The notes beneath the pieces are model-generated. The model did no database searches. It was not told the origin of the DNA and saw only the letters and a list, made by a program, of their open reading frames with translations. Both the position numbers and the translations under genes were made by a program. From NCBI RefSeq assembly GCF_000234665.1, contig NC_018338.1, positions 1,759,262-1,823,261 of the forward strand: DNA of 64,000 bases, read 5' to 3'. The stretch comes from Leishmania mexicana MHOM/GT/2001/U1103. Lineage: Eukaryota > Euglenozoa > Kinetoplastea > Trypanosomatida > Trypanosomatidae. Below are positions 39,666 to 50,156 of the stretch, piece by piece; within the stretch, counting starts at the first letter, position 1, and each line of letters opens with the position of its first letter.

Positions 39666-40295
39666 ATGCTCGACTACCTCATCCCGATCGGCATGGCCCT
39701 AGCGGGCATCTTCGTCATGATGTTCATCTTCCAGAGCATCAGCAAGTCGGAAGTCGGCGGGGAATCGATCGCACCCGCTCGCAAGCCGCGCTCCAAGAAG
39801 TCGCAGCGTCCGTCGCAGAAGTACATGGACGACGTGCTTGACCTGGCCACGGAGCAGCTCATTGCGCGCGAGGTGGCCCGCAACCCGTCTGGCATGATCA
39901 CCGACAGCAAGAGTGTGGCACCACAGACGCTCGACAACATCCGCAGCCGCCGCCAGGCCAGGGAAGAGAGCCAGCACATCCAACCCCATGCCAAGGCTAG
40001 CGAGCGTCAGAAGCAGTCGGCGAAGGACCAGGGCTTCAGAGTGGTGGAAAGTCCAAAGAACATGCCGAGGCAGCAGCAGCAGCAGCAGCAGCAGCACGGG
40101 GACAAGCAACAGCGCGAGTCGGAGCAGGTCACGTCCATCGAGGAGCTTGACCGTAAGCTGAGCCTCTTTTTCAAGAGCAGCAGTTCCCGAAAGACAAAAG
40201 ACGTGAAGCCCAAGGAGGAGGTGCAAATCGACAACGGCATCAACCGCGGCCACGTTGTCGTCAAGGGCGACTTGAGCAAGGCGAAGAGCTGGTAA
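39666..40295 (+). CDS. N-terminally anchored protein with polyglutamine tract, unknown function
   Basis: 209 residues. Residues about 3-24 are a hydrophobic anchor (YLIPIGMALAGIFVMMFIFQ). The rest is highly charged, with many Lys, Arg, Gln and Ser, and is probably soluble. Eight consecutive glutamines sit at about 134-141, encoded by CAG. The C-terminal part has short helices (SIEELDRKLSLFFK) and a Lys-rich end. No domain is recognised. The orientation and organelle of the membrane cannot be told. The polyQ is likely variable in length between strains because it is encoded by a near-pure CAG run. Confidence 0.8.
   Translation: MLDYLIPIGMALAGIFVMMFIFQSISKSEVGGESIAPARKPRSKKSQRPSQKYMDDVLDLATEQLIAREVARNPSGMITDSKSVAPQTLDNIRSRRQAREESQHIQPHAKASERQKQSAKDQGFRVVESPKNMPRQQQQQQQQHGDKQQRESEQVTSIEELDRKLSLFFKSSSSRKTKDVKPKEEVQIDNGINRGHVVVKGDLSKAKSW
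40069..40094 (+). repeat. CAG trinucleotide run coding for polyglutamine
   Basis: Eight in-frame CAG codons, starting with the first Q after PR and ending before CAC. Confidence 0.9.
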
Positions 40296-41649
40296 ACGCC
40301 ACCCGCGTAGCCCGTGCTTACCTGTGGAGTGGGTGGGATGGGGGCGGGAGAAGGTGTAAAGGATTTGCATACATGACCTGCACGTTCTCTTTCTTGTGTT
40401 TCTCAAGGCCGTCACGCGCACACGCACACGAGCACGGAGGTGCATGTGAGCTTTTTCTTTCTCCACGATGCGAGAATGGGATACCGTTACTTCCCTTTCG
40501 GTCACTGTCGTGGTGCGTCGGTGGAGAAGGTGGGGGCGACGCCGGCGACTTCCTCGCTGTTTGCCGCCGCCCGAGCTCTTGTGCGTGAAAGACTTTCTGT
40601 GGTGCCCTGAATGAGTTGTTGTGTCTTTTATCAGTGCATGAATTCGCAAAGGTGACGTGTCCTTCCTGCGTCTACAATGCCTTGCCGGATCGTGTGGTCG
40701 CGTTCGTGATGTTGCTTTGCGCCTCTCTTGAGCGACCGTGGCGGCCGGCAAGCACAGACTGACGCACGACTGTGCGTGTGCTCTACTCATCTTCGATTCT
40801 CTCATTTGTGTCACTGTCCGTGCCTTTATGAGTCTTTTCTTGTGTGTGTTCTTCTCACATGCAGGCGCGTGCATTGACACGAGTGTGTGGCAAACGTAAC
40901 GTGACGTAGTTGCTCTCTGAGGCAACAGGCAGTCTCTCCCCGGAAGTAGTAAAGGGTGTGCGCCTGCGTGCATCTGGGGGGTGGGTGGGTGGCTCTGTCA
41001 TCACAGCCACAGCGAAAGAGAGAGAGGCCCGTCGAGGAAGAGGCGGATGAGGGACAGGGCAGAGGCAGAGTGCGCACGGTGCGCGCTCAGTGCGTTCTTC
41101 GTGGGCTTTAAAAAGAAGACGAGAAGGAGCTATGCTGTCACTGGGGGTGCTCTCGTGCGTTGCCTGCGCGACTGTGCCACCCTTCACGTACCCTTCTGCC
41201 TCCTCTCCTCCTCATCCGTGTGTCTGCTGAGGATGACGTGAACGCGTCCGTAGGCAGGTGAACCTTTTTTCGATCGCACGCCTCCCTTCTCTCTTTCTCT
41301 CTCCACTTTTACGTACACGTGTGCGTGCGTGTAGGACGTGAGTCGCAGTTGTTTACCGCAGCCGGCTCCTCCGACGCACCCCAGTCTCGTCGGTGGGGTG
41401 TCCAAGCGCCGGAACACGCCTTGCACAACACCGTCTCATTGTTTTCTTGGAAAGGAAGATGGTCCGTCAAAGGCGTTTCTTTCATCCGCCCCGCTGCGAC
41501 GTGTATTCGTTGACGTGTGCCTATGTGGGCATATCTGTTTATGAACGTCTTGTTTGATGTGGCCGTACTCTGTTACTTTTGCAGAGGCCGTGCAGCGTCT
41601 CCTCTCGTGTGTGTGCGCCTGCGAACGCACCCTTTTCAGCTTTCCTTTG

Positions 41650-42300
41650 CGCGCTATCCGTGATGACACGGGATATCTCTGCCTGGTATCACCGGGTCCA
41701 GTACACCCCCTCCCCCTCCCCCACCCACTCTGTGTCTGGGGAAGCCAACCAGCCCCCCACTCCCTTCCTCCCCTATCCCCTTCCAATGCAGAGCCCCAGG
41801 CCCTCTGGCGCTGACAGGCTCACGTGCCTACGCCGTAGGGAAGCCAGTGCGATGCATCGCCACGGATGTCGGCAGTGTGTCAGGTGTTGGATGGCGTTGC
41901 GTCGGAGCGGCCGGCGTCCGCGCGGCACCAACGCATCTCTCACCCGGCGTCCGCGCACTGCTTGCTGGCGTGGGGAGCCTGAGCTCCACCCACCCACCTA
42001 CCCACACACACACACGCGAGGAGGGATGCAGCAGGGGGCGACCGGCACGATGGGGGAGCGGCTGTGAGGCGTCATGCGAGGCAAAGGGGGAAGGCTGGTA
42101 GAGCACGAGGCAGGGGGCGTGGTGCTCTCTGACGACTGCGTCGGCGCGTCGCTGTAAGGCTCGTCTGCAGCGCTGCTTCGCACGACTCGAGGAGGCCTGT
42201 GACAGGCCGGTATTTTTGTGGTGTGGCATTGATGTCGTGACGTATGGCAAAGAAAGGGATGCGTTGACGTAACCGATAAAACGGTACACCCCCGTACGTT
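41650..42300 (+). repeat. SIDER-like degenerate retroposon, copy B (longest)
   Basis: It aligns to copy A from about 41660 (CGTGATGACACGGG against CCTGATGACGGGGG) through the signature-like block at about 41780-41855 (GCAGAGCCCCAGG ... GTAGGGAAGCCAGTG), a near-identical block (GATGCATCGCCACGGATGTC and onward) and the right-hand block (GGAGGCCTGTGACAGGCC). Relative to copy A it has an extra ~80 bases after CTCACCCGGCG, including CCTACCCACACACACACACG; part of this extra segment is shared with copy C. It ends around 42262-42300 and lies less than 300 bases upstream of the N gap. Confidence 0.7.
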
Positions 42301-42588
42301 CTTGGGCACACTCTCGGGTATCCGTGTTTGGTTCTTCTGTTATTGTGAGCACGCGTGTCTTTCTTACGAAGAAGGCCTTGAAAGATAAAGCTCGTGTGAA
42401 GGGATCCTCATCGCGGCGGAGGGGCTATGTGCCATGGCGGTGGGGGTGAAGTGGATGGGGGGATGGCGTTGGGTGGCTTTTGCTTGCCTCAGCCTTGTCT
42501 CGCATCCACTTACCCGGCTTCTTCGCTTCACCTCCGGCCGTGTTGTCGCGCTGCACTGGCGCAACCCAGTCTCGCTCTTTCGTCTGCT

Positions 42589-42688
42589 NNNNNNNNNNNN
42601 NNNNNNNNNNNNNNNNNNNNNNNNNNNNNNNNNNNNNNNNNNNNNNNNNNNNNNNNNNNNNNNNNNNNNNNNNNNNNNNNNNNNNNNN
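42589..42688. other. Assembly gap, exactly 100 N
   Basis: A run of exactly 100 N is the usual placeholder for a scaffold gap of unknown length. Any features across it are invisible. Confidence 0.98.
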
Positions 42689-43445
42689 CCGTGCGCGTGT
42701 GCTTCTCGTTTTATTTTGCTTTTCTTTGTCTGCTCTCTCTCTCTCGAATGAGTTCCTGCCGGTCGTCGTAGTCTTTCTTCGTATTTACGCCTCTCATCCT
42801 CTCGTCTCCCTTTCGACCATTGCGCATTCTTCTTTTTTTGCTTCTGCCATTGAGGTGGGGGCCTTCACTCAGGTCAGAAACCTGAAAAGAGAGAGATCAA
42901 GCGCGTGTCACGTGAAGGGAGAGATAACGCGACTCAGAAGGCCAGAACAGCGCCAAAAGGCACGGAATTCGTGCTGACAAGCGTCAGCCAGAGAGGCATA
43001 CTTTTCCACGTCTTTGCCTCATTCCGTTTTTTTTCCTTTGTTGTTGTCCGTCGTTCGTCCACGCGACTTCCCTTCTCTTCTCACCATCTTTCGTGCTCGG
43101 TGTTTCTTTCCTGTGCTGCTTGTCAGTTTTGTGCTCGCTCTAGCACTCTTCGCACACATACACACGCAAGCGACGTCGTCAGGCTGTCTGATCAGATTCC
43201 CACTCATTTCGGTCTGCTGTTGACAACGAGCAGGAAATCTGCCCACACCCAACCATCAGTCACACACACACACACACACACACGCTTTCTACACAACTCG
43301 TTTTCGACTCTGACTCGCGGCCACGTGGAGCGCTAGTTGACATACACTCTCCCCTCCTCTTATCTTTCATTTCTTGTGTTACTAAGTTCTAGCAAGCTCT
43401 CTCTCTTTCCATTTGTTTTTACGTTTGTGATTGCCTCTGTTTTCT

Positions 43446-43520
43446 CTATATATATTTGCACGTTTGTTATATATATCTATATATCTATATATATATATAT
43501 TTATATATTATATATATAAA
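43446..43520 (+). repeat. TA-rich microsatellite island
   Basis: Two to three runs of alternating TA (up to about 14 bases each) separated by short interruptions form a strongly AT-rich island in otherwise GC/CT-rich DNA, about 1.2 kb upstream of the CCCH gene. Confidence 0.9.
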
Positions 43521-44751
43521 GTATCTTTTTTGTGTGTGTGGTTGCTCCTCCTTCCTTTAGTCGGTGTGTACGTGTGCGTAGCATTAGCGCCTCGCTTAGC
43601 CGCCCCCGCAGTCTTTTTTTTCTTCAACGTTTTCAGATTTACCGTCTCGAGATTCTCTTCGCTCCTGCCAGTGTGTGTGTGTGTCTCCTGCGCTATATTT
43701 TCGTTCCTCAGAAACCGACTCACACTCACACACACTTCCCAAAGTTCTGTGCAGGTCAACGTGCGCACTCCAGTTTGCTTCACAGCGGCCGTCCTTCACG
43801 ATTCTAGCTACCTTTTTCCCCCCTCACACACACTCCTCATCGCAGGTAGGACACTCACTTCAGGCCGTTTTTGGCGCTACCTTCCTTTCTCTCTTTTCTC
43901 CCGCGTTTCAGTTTTCGAGTTGTGACTCGTGTGTGTTCTTCAGTGCGCTTATCTCTTCACATTGTTTTTTTGTTTGTTTTTCGTTCGTCTTCCGTGTTTC
44001 GAATGTGTTTCTGTTGTACGAGCAACGGTACTAGCGGATTCACTCACACCCCATTCTCGCGAGAGCTGCGCGCACGAGGCGAAAGCTTGCTAGACACACA
44101 CCCACACAGACGGAGAAAAGCACGCACACTTATACACAGCCACCCCTGATCCGGCGCACCCCACCACCACCTCTCTGTTACGCTCCTCTGTTTGCCTTCT
44201 CCGGCGCGGGTTTCTCTGTTTCTTTCTTGCCTTTCCTGTTTTTGACTTCCTCTTCCTCGCCTCCGATCCCGGGCACCTTTTTTTTCTTGTTTCTCTCTGT
44301 GCGTGTGCGTGTTCTTTATCTCGTATCTCTAAGGGACGTTTTCTATTTTGCCTCCATCGCCGTTTGACTTGCGCTTTTTTTTTCGTATTGCTCTTTTGCA
44401 TCTTCTGCCATCCCCTAGTCTCTCGACGGAACCCTCACGCCTCACCGATCTCCCTTTCTTCCTTACGCAGCTTTACACTCGCCCAGCACAGCGTCAGAGT
44501 CTGGCTGGTGTGGTGTGCGCACAGAGAGTGCTTCAGAGGCCGTTCCAGCGCTGGTCTGCACCACTGCTCGTACCCGGGCAGAGGGACAGCCGCGTCTTTA
44601 GCTCGTTGCCTTCCGCGGTAACTGACGTGCTTCGTTCCGCCTGAGACAGAATCAGCCGCCCCGTTCTCAGATCCCTCTCTTCGTCCCTGTGTCCGCGTTC
44701 GCGTATCCTGCACGAGGGGGGGGAGATTAGAGCACGCTACGCACTGCGCAC

Positions 44752-47700
44752 ATGTCCGGCTTGGATTCCCATGGCAAGGCCATGGGCGAGGCGCCGTCAG
44801 ATAGGCAAATGAGCCCCTCGTCTCTCACCGCTGCATCACAAGCCACCCCCAACCCGGCCGCAGCGGACGGTGGCGCTGCCGCCCATGTCGGTGGCTCGCC
44901 TGCGGATAACGAGATGGACGAGCACGTGCCACCGGTCATTGCGCACGTCCGCAAGAACTTCGGCGTGCTCGCCCCTACCATTGAGCCCTTCATCTACCGT
45001 AGCGGTTGCCTCAACAAGTCAGTGGTAGACGTGTACAACAACCTGTCGCGCAACTACATTGCCATTGTAGACGCTGCCCTCAAGCAGGTAGGGTTTGAGG
45101 AGTTCACGATGCAGATGCAGATCATGCTGACCCAGATCCTGTCTGAGGAGTTTGGCGAAGACACGGAGTACCTCGTCAACACCATCCTCACCTACACCGG
45201 CGCCGACTCCCTGTTCGTCTCTCTTCTCTCCAAATCTATGCTGGACCAGGTCATCACGTACGCGCAATCGATCATGAGCGGCAACATGTACGGCATGAGC
45301 TACAACATGCAGAGCGGCGGAGGTGGCGGTGGTCGCGGATCTGAGGGTGCCGGTAATAGCTACTACCGTGGTACCCAACAGCATCACGGATACCGTGGTG
45401 TCGGTGAAAACGGCTCATCGCGCGATCTTCGCGGCAGCTCTGTCACCGCCAGCCCTTCTCATCACGATGGGGCCGCACCACAGAAGCCGTACCGCAGCAG
45501 CGGCCTCCCACCCCACTCCAACGACCCAGGGAAGGAGCGCAGCAGCGATGATTTGAGGGCCACTGGCGATGTACCCTCACAACGCGAGGAGAGTCGGGAT
45601 TGGGGGGGAGGCGTTTCAGTGCCGACTCGCGGCGCTACTGTGACGGGGGGGGTCCACGTAGATTCTGGTGTTGGTCCCCGCAGCGGTGCCGCTCCTATGA
45701 GCGGGATGGGCGCAGGTGCGGCTAGTCGGACAGAGGTAACCGTCAGCCGGACCATGAGCGAGACTGCATCCGGAGCAGCAGTAATGCCACGCCACACGCA
45801 CCATCACTTCTCCTCTTCTACAGCGGCCGCCGCTCCTGTCGCTCCCGCCGCTCCTGCCGCGAAGTCGTCGTCGATGGAGCGAGGTGGGATGAGCGGGGCT
45901 CCGCAGCACAACCTCCTACCCCCGCGAGCCTCGCCGGCGAGCAGCCAGCCGCGCGTGCCCACGCTAGGGGCGCCAAGCGTGTCGCACGCCACAACCACCT
46001 CCTCGATGCCAACGATGGGACGCGGGGGAGCGGGCATCCCGATGCACCACCATCACCATCACCTGGGCATTGGCGCAATGGCAACCAACAGTGCCGCGGC
46101 CAGCGACTGGGCAGGCAATAACAGTACATCTGGGCCCGCACCAAACATCAACGTCGCTGGACAGCGCACCCTGACCCCCCCAACGCCGCAGTCCGCATCG
46201 ATGCAACAGCATCAACATCAGCATACGCAGCAGCAAGCCCAGCAACAGCTGCCGCAGCCGCTGCAGCCGACGCGCACCATGAACATTCCCGCCCCTTTGA
46301 GTGTGCAGCGCCGCACGGAAAAGAACGCGGCAGCAGCAGCCGCAGCTGCTGCTGCCGCCGGCGCCGCGCCGGCGGCGGCACCCGCGAACGGCAGCGCGCC
46401 TGCCAATTCGTCTGGCCCCAATAGTAGTAGTGCGGCTGTAGAGGGAGGAGTTCCGTCACGCATCATGTCCGCGCCTCTCGGCGGGAGTGCAAACGTTCCG
46501 GCGCCGCGCGGGGCGCAGTCGCTCGTCCATCACCAACACCACATGCCTGTCTCTCACCACCATCACCATCACCATCATTTCGTCGCGCCCCCGCCCGCGG
46601 TGACTGCAGCTGTGCAGCCGCTCTCCGCTACGCACTCGCCGCTAGCTTCCGAGGAGCGTGTTGCAACCATCTCCGTCGCTTCCACGGGCTCGCCGGCGCC
46701 GGAGACGAATTTGCCCGCTAATCAGCCCTCTGCATCGACCCCAGCCCCGGTCAGGTCCCCTCCTGCCACCACTGCCCCGACGACTTCCGCACCACCACCA
46801 GCGTTGCGTGGCCTAGGCCGCATCCCCTTGCACCATCACCATCATCATATGCACTTGATGGTGAATAAAGTAGATGCAGCCTCGGCGCCGCAACGGCAGC
46901 CGCAACAGATTCCTGCGACGTTGCAGCCGCAAGCACAGTCGCATCTGCCGCAGCCGCAGCAGCGTGTGGCCACCGCGATCGACGTGCATGACCAGCAGCA
47001 GCAGGAGCGAACGAACGCCGCCAACGGTCGTTGGCCAAATCAAAAGGAGGAACTGCGAGGCATGCTGCTGACCGCGCGCGTTTCAGAGAGCGCGATCACG
47101 TATTTGCTGACGGACGTGAACATAGAGGAGCTGCGAGGCTTGAAGTACGTAGATTTTGAGAAGAAGCTTCGTGGTGGTGTTCCGCTGATGTTAGACCGCC
47201 AGCGCATCCGTCAGGTGCTGTCCAGCAACGCTGCTGTGCAGAGTCAGTCGTGCGACAACGATGACTCTGCGACAAGCTCCATCCGCAAGACTGCAACCAA
47301 TGGAGTAGGCGCAGAGGAGGAGGCGGGCGGGCCTGGACTGCCTCGGCGACCCCCGGCCATTTCCACTGGCGTGCAGAGCCCGGTGACGTCGCACCAGTCC
47401 TCGCCTATTAGCAAGGCTGGAGTGCAGGTACCGCAGCCTCGAACGAAGATGCAGCAGCAGCAACAGCAGCAGACGCAGCAGTCTATCAACGGCGGCAGCG
47501 CCGTAACCTCGCCAGCGGATGCGAGCATTTCCTCACCGGAGAAGGACTCCGACAAGCGTGAGGGCGGCACCAAGACGGGGAGCCCGACAACGGCTAGCGG
47601 TGCACCCACCTCCCCCGTGCCGGCCTCGACTCCGGCGCCTTCCCCCAACAGTAGCTACAGCCCTAGTACTCGCAACGAGGATCCCGAGGATAGCCGTGAA

Positions 47701-47850
47701 GAGGAGCAGCGACGTGGTGGCGGACGCCGCGGGGGGAAGCGTGGCGGTCTGGGCCGCGGCGGCTTTAACTCATCGCGCGTGTGCAGGTTCTTCGGTACTG
47801 CAGAGGGGTGCCAGTACGGAGACAAGTGCCACTACATGCACAGCAAGTGA
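44752..47850 (+). CDS. CCCH zinc-finger protein with poly-His, poly-Gln and poly-Ala tracts
   Basis: 1032 residues. The ordered N-terminal region (about 58-185) is helical (VIAHVRKNFGVLAPTIEPF, MQIMLTQILSEEFGEDTEYL) and resembles no domain I can name. About 190-760 is low complexity: Gly/Ser-rich, six His near 436, eight His near 606, six His near 690, Gln/His-rich near 485-505, and 12 Ala near 525. About 765-825 is another ordered helical patch (LLTARVSESAITYLL). The C-terminus carries an RGG-like stretch (GGGRRGGKRGGLGRGG) and one CCCH finger of the C-x8-C-x5-C-x3-H type (CRFFGTAEGCQYGDKCHYMH, about 1010-1029). Single CCCH fingers of this kind bind RNA; in trypanosomatids such proteins regulate mRNA stability and translation. 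Target and effect are unknown. Confidence 0.88.
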   Translation: MSGLDSHGKAMGEAPSDRQMSPSSLTAASQATPNPAAADGGAAAHVGGSPADNEMDEHVPPVIAHVRKNFGVLAPTIEPFIYRSGCLNKSVVDVYNNLSRNYIAIVDAALKQVGFEEFTMQMQIMLTQILSEEFGEDTEYLVNTILTYTGADSLFVSLLSKSMLDQVITYAQSIMSGNMYGMSYNMQSGGGGGGRGSEGAGNSYYRGTQQHHGYRGVGENGSSRDLRGSSVTASPSHHDGAAPQKPYRSSGLPPHSNDPGKERSSDDLRATGDVPSQREESRDWGGGVSVPTRGATVTGGVHVDSGVGPRSGAAPMSGMGAGAASRTEVTVSRTMSETASGAAVMPRHTHHHFSSSTAAAAPVAPAAPAAKSSSMERGGMSGAPQHNLLPPRASPASSQPRVPTLGAPSVSHATTTSSMPTMGRGGAGIPMHHHHHHLGIGAMATNSAAASDWAGNNSTSGPAPNINVAGQRTLTPPTPQSASMQQHQHQHTQQQAQQQLPQPLQPTRTMNIPAPLSVQRRTEKNAAAAAAAAAAAGAAPAAAPANGSAPANSSGPNSSSAAVEGGVPSRIMSAPLGGSANVPAPRGAQSLVHHQHHMPVSHHHHHHHHFVAPPPAVTAAVQPLSATHSPLASEERVATISVASTGSPAPETNLPANQPSASTPAPVRSPPATTAPTTSAPPPALRGLGRIPLHHHHHHMHLMVNKVDAASAPQRQPQQIPATLQPQAQSHLPQPQQRVATAIDVHDQQQQERTNAANGRWPNQKEELRGMLLTARVSESAITYLLTDVNIEELRGLKYVDFEKKLRGGVPLMLDRQRIRQVLSSNAAVQSQSCDNDDSATSSIRKTATNGVGAEEEAGGPGLPRRPPAISTGVQSPVTSHQSSPISKAGVQVPQPRTKMQQQQQQQTQQSINGGSAVTSPADASISSPEKDSDKREGGTKTGSPTTASGAPTSPVPASTPAPSPNSSYSPSTRNEDPEDSREEEQRRGGGRRGGKRGGLGRGGFNSSRVCRFFGTAEGCQYGDKCHYMHSK

Positions 47851-48541
47851 GCTTCTATAACGGCGAGAGTGGATGGTGGCGCGTTAGGTGTTTCCAGTGA
47901 CTCTAAGGCTGGCGTAGAGAGGTGCGCCCTCGCTTATTGAATCCCAGTGCTTGTCCCCCTGCTTCTTGTACCTCATACTGCTGGCGGGAACTCTGCACGG
48001 CGCTCCCGTTCGACCTCCATTGTTACCTCTCTTGAGCACAAGAGCACACTGCTACGCGCCGCGGAGTGGCCGCTTGTGTGGTGATGTTTGTCGTACAGTT
48101 AGTCGGGCATGGCAGGCTTGCTTGAGTATCGGCGAACTTCCTTTCGCGTTGAATTCGTGCCTTTCTCGCTGCGCCAGCCGCGTTTTGGTTGTTATATTCC
48201 GGTTGCTCTGCTAGCGTGTGCAGCGCGTGTGGCACGTGCGTCTCTTTCCGGCGTTCATCACCACCACTACCACCCACCACTCCGTCTCTTTGCCGTGTGG
48301 CAGTCTCCTCCGTGTCGCTGCGTGTGCTTGTCGTTGCCCTGTGCTGTTAGGTCCTCGACCCACGCACCCGTCTCTTCCTTTTCCGTTTTTTTTTCCTATT
48401 TGCCCTTCGGTTTGTACCTTTGTTTTCCCGTCTGTCCTTTCTGTACATTTTTCGTGTACCCTCTTCTGTCTTTGCGTTGTGCTGATCTTTTTTTTTACTT
48501 TGTGGGGCGCATGCTGGTGTATCGGCGCGCATGTGTGACCG

Positions 48542-48542
<1 letters not shown>

Positions 48543-48573
<31 letters not shown>

Positions 48574-48583
48574 TGCCTGCCTG
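48543..48583 (+). repeat. CCTG tetranucleotide microsatellite
   Basis: About ten tandem units of CCTG with one CTGT interruption, in the 3' region of the CCCH gene. Confidence 0.9.
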
Positions 48584-49817
48584 CGTGTGTGTGCCTCCCT
48601 CTCTCTGTGCTGGGTTGTGGGCTCTTCACAAACGGCATATGTTTCTTTTGTATTGTGTCTGGGGTGTTCTTGTGCTCGTGTGCGTCGGGCGTTCCCCCTC
48701 TGCTTTGTTGCCTTTTGAAACTGCTGAGAAAAAAAACATATTGCGAGAGAAACAATCACGTAAAACGATGCAACTGCCCTTCTGAGTTGTCTGCCCACCG
48801 GCTAGCAAGAGCATCTCGCTCCCCGCCCCCCTTCTCACCCCCCTCCCCTACGCCTTGCCCACTTCCCCACTTGGTTTCCTTTGGTTTACATCAGCACAAG
48901 AAACAGAGCCAACGCAGGCCAAATCGAAAAAGCGAAGGCGTGGGGATGTGACGCATGCGTCTTCGTCTCTCCCCTAGTCAAGACAGAATTGGGCAATTTG
49001 AGCCGCTGTCCGCGGGTACGTCTGCATATCTTTTTTTTTACGTCTTTGTGTGTGTGTGTGCTCTTCGGTGGATGTCGTCTGTGTTGTCCTCGTTTTTTTT
49101 GCTGGTCTTTTTCAATTCTACGTTTATGTTGTGTGTGCGTGTGAGCGCGTGCCGTCTCGAGTTTATCTCATCTGTTTGTTTTGCTGTGTGTTCTCTATGT
49201 TAGGCCCTTTAAGTGGCACTCGGGCATATAAATATATAGACACACATGCACACACCATCACCGCTGCCGTCGCGACGACAAACCTGCACACACATATACA
49301 TATTGCACACACACACATGCACACACGTAGGTGCTCTCTTTCTCTCTCTCTGGATAGACGCACAGCGATGCACTGCTCTGCGTCGCATTTTCGTACACAT
49401 GTGCATAAACTCCCACACATGCAATCAAGCTCGCTTATTGTTCTATATTGTGTTTTTTTTTGCCTTTTGCCTACCTTTCACCACGGACGCGTGGTACATC
49501 TCCCTGTAGGGACGAAAAATGACGAAGATAACAGCAAGAGACTGGTGATACTGACACCCCCGGCCCATTTTTTTCTCTGTTCCTCGTTCTCTCTGCTTCT
49601 ATGAATTTCGACTTTGGCGTATGGACGCGGTGAAGGTTGAGGGAGGAGTTTCTCATCTGCATCCGTGCCTCCACACATCCGTATGCATTTTCATTCGTTG
49701 ACACGCTCTTCTTGTTGGCAGATCACTGCGCACACGAGGGGCGAGAGAAAGACGGGGAGGGAGGCGAGATGTATCTGCACCTCCTCACCTTTCCCTGCCA
49801 CCGCTGCTCCCAACATC

Positions 49818-50156
49818 ATGGGCTTGTCTCTGTTTGTATTGCATTGTTGGTTTCCGGGCTGCTCAGTGGCGTCAGTGCATTCCCTGTGGTACTCCCTCCT
49901 CATGATTTGTATGGCTCTGTCCATGGAGGGCCCCTTCTCACTCGCTGTAGTTTCGTGGGCTGCTCTCTTGCTCCTGTTTCTCACCATCTCGCAATGCCCG
50001 ACGCACAAGGTGAGGGCATCCGAGGAGCTTTCTTACCCACTGCGCCAACGCGCTACCAAGTGCACCACAACAGACGTCTGTCTGAAGAGAGCAGATATGC
50101 GGTGCACTGCAGAAGCCGCGGAAACTTCGACTGGGCTGTCAAACTCTCTCTCCTGA
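49818..50156 (+). CDS. Weak candidate: small two-helix membrane protein
   Basis: 112 codons from ATG to TGA, preceded by a C/T-rich stretch (49781-49810). Two hydrophobic segments (about 20-35 and 38-56, the second being SLAVVSWAALLLLFLTIS) are followed by a polar Cys-containing tail. A second overlapping frame is open over the same stretch, third-position GC is lower than in confirmed genes, and hydrophobicity is expected from T-rich DNA. It is therefore as likely to be untranslated sequence as a gene. Confidence 0.22.
   Translation: MGLSLFVLHCWFPGCSVASVHSLWYSLLMICMALSMEGPFSLAVVSWAALLLLFLTISQCPTHKVRASEELSYPLRQRATKCTTTDVCLKRADMRCTAEAAETSTGLSNSLS

Larger units (their letters stand above)
40296..44751 (+). 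other. 4.5-kb spacer with a SIDER-like repeat and an assembly gap
   Basis: 40296-41640 is mixed GT/CT sequence without a convincing frame. 41650-42300 is the repeat. 42589-42688 is N. 42689-44751 is strongly CT-rich with CA, TA and T runs, typical of leader upstream of the CCCH gene. A gene may be missing in the gap, whose true length is unknown. Confidence 0.55.

Noticed and set aside
39699..40973. 424-codon minus-strand frame
   Set aside because: Antisense to the polyQ membrane protein gene (poly-Leu opposite poly-Gln) running into spacer.
48543..48583. Tandem tetranucleotide as a possible CRISPR-like array
   Set aside because: It is a simple CCTG microsatellite without spacers, in a eukaryotic genome.
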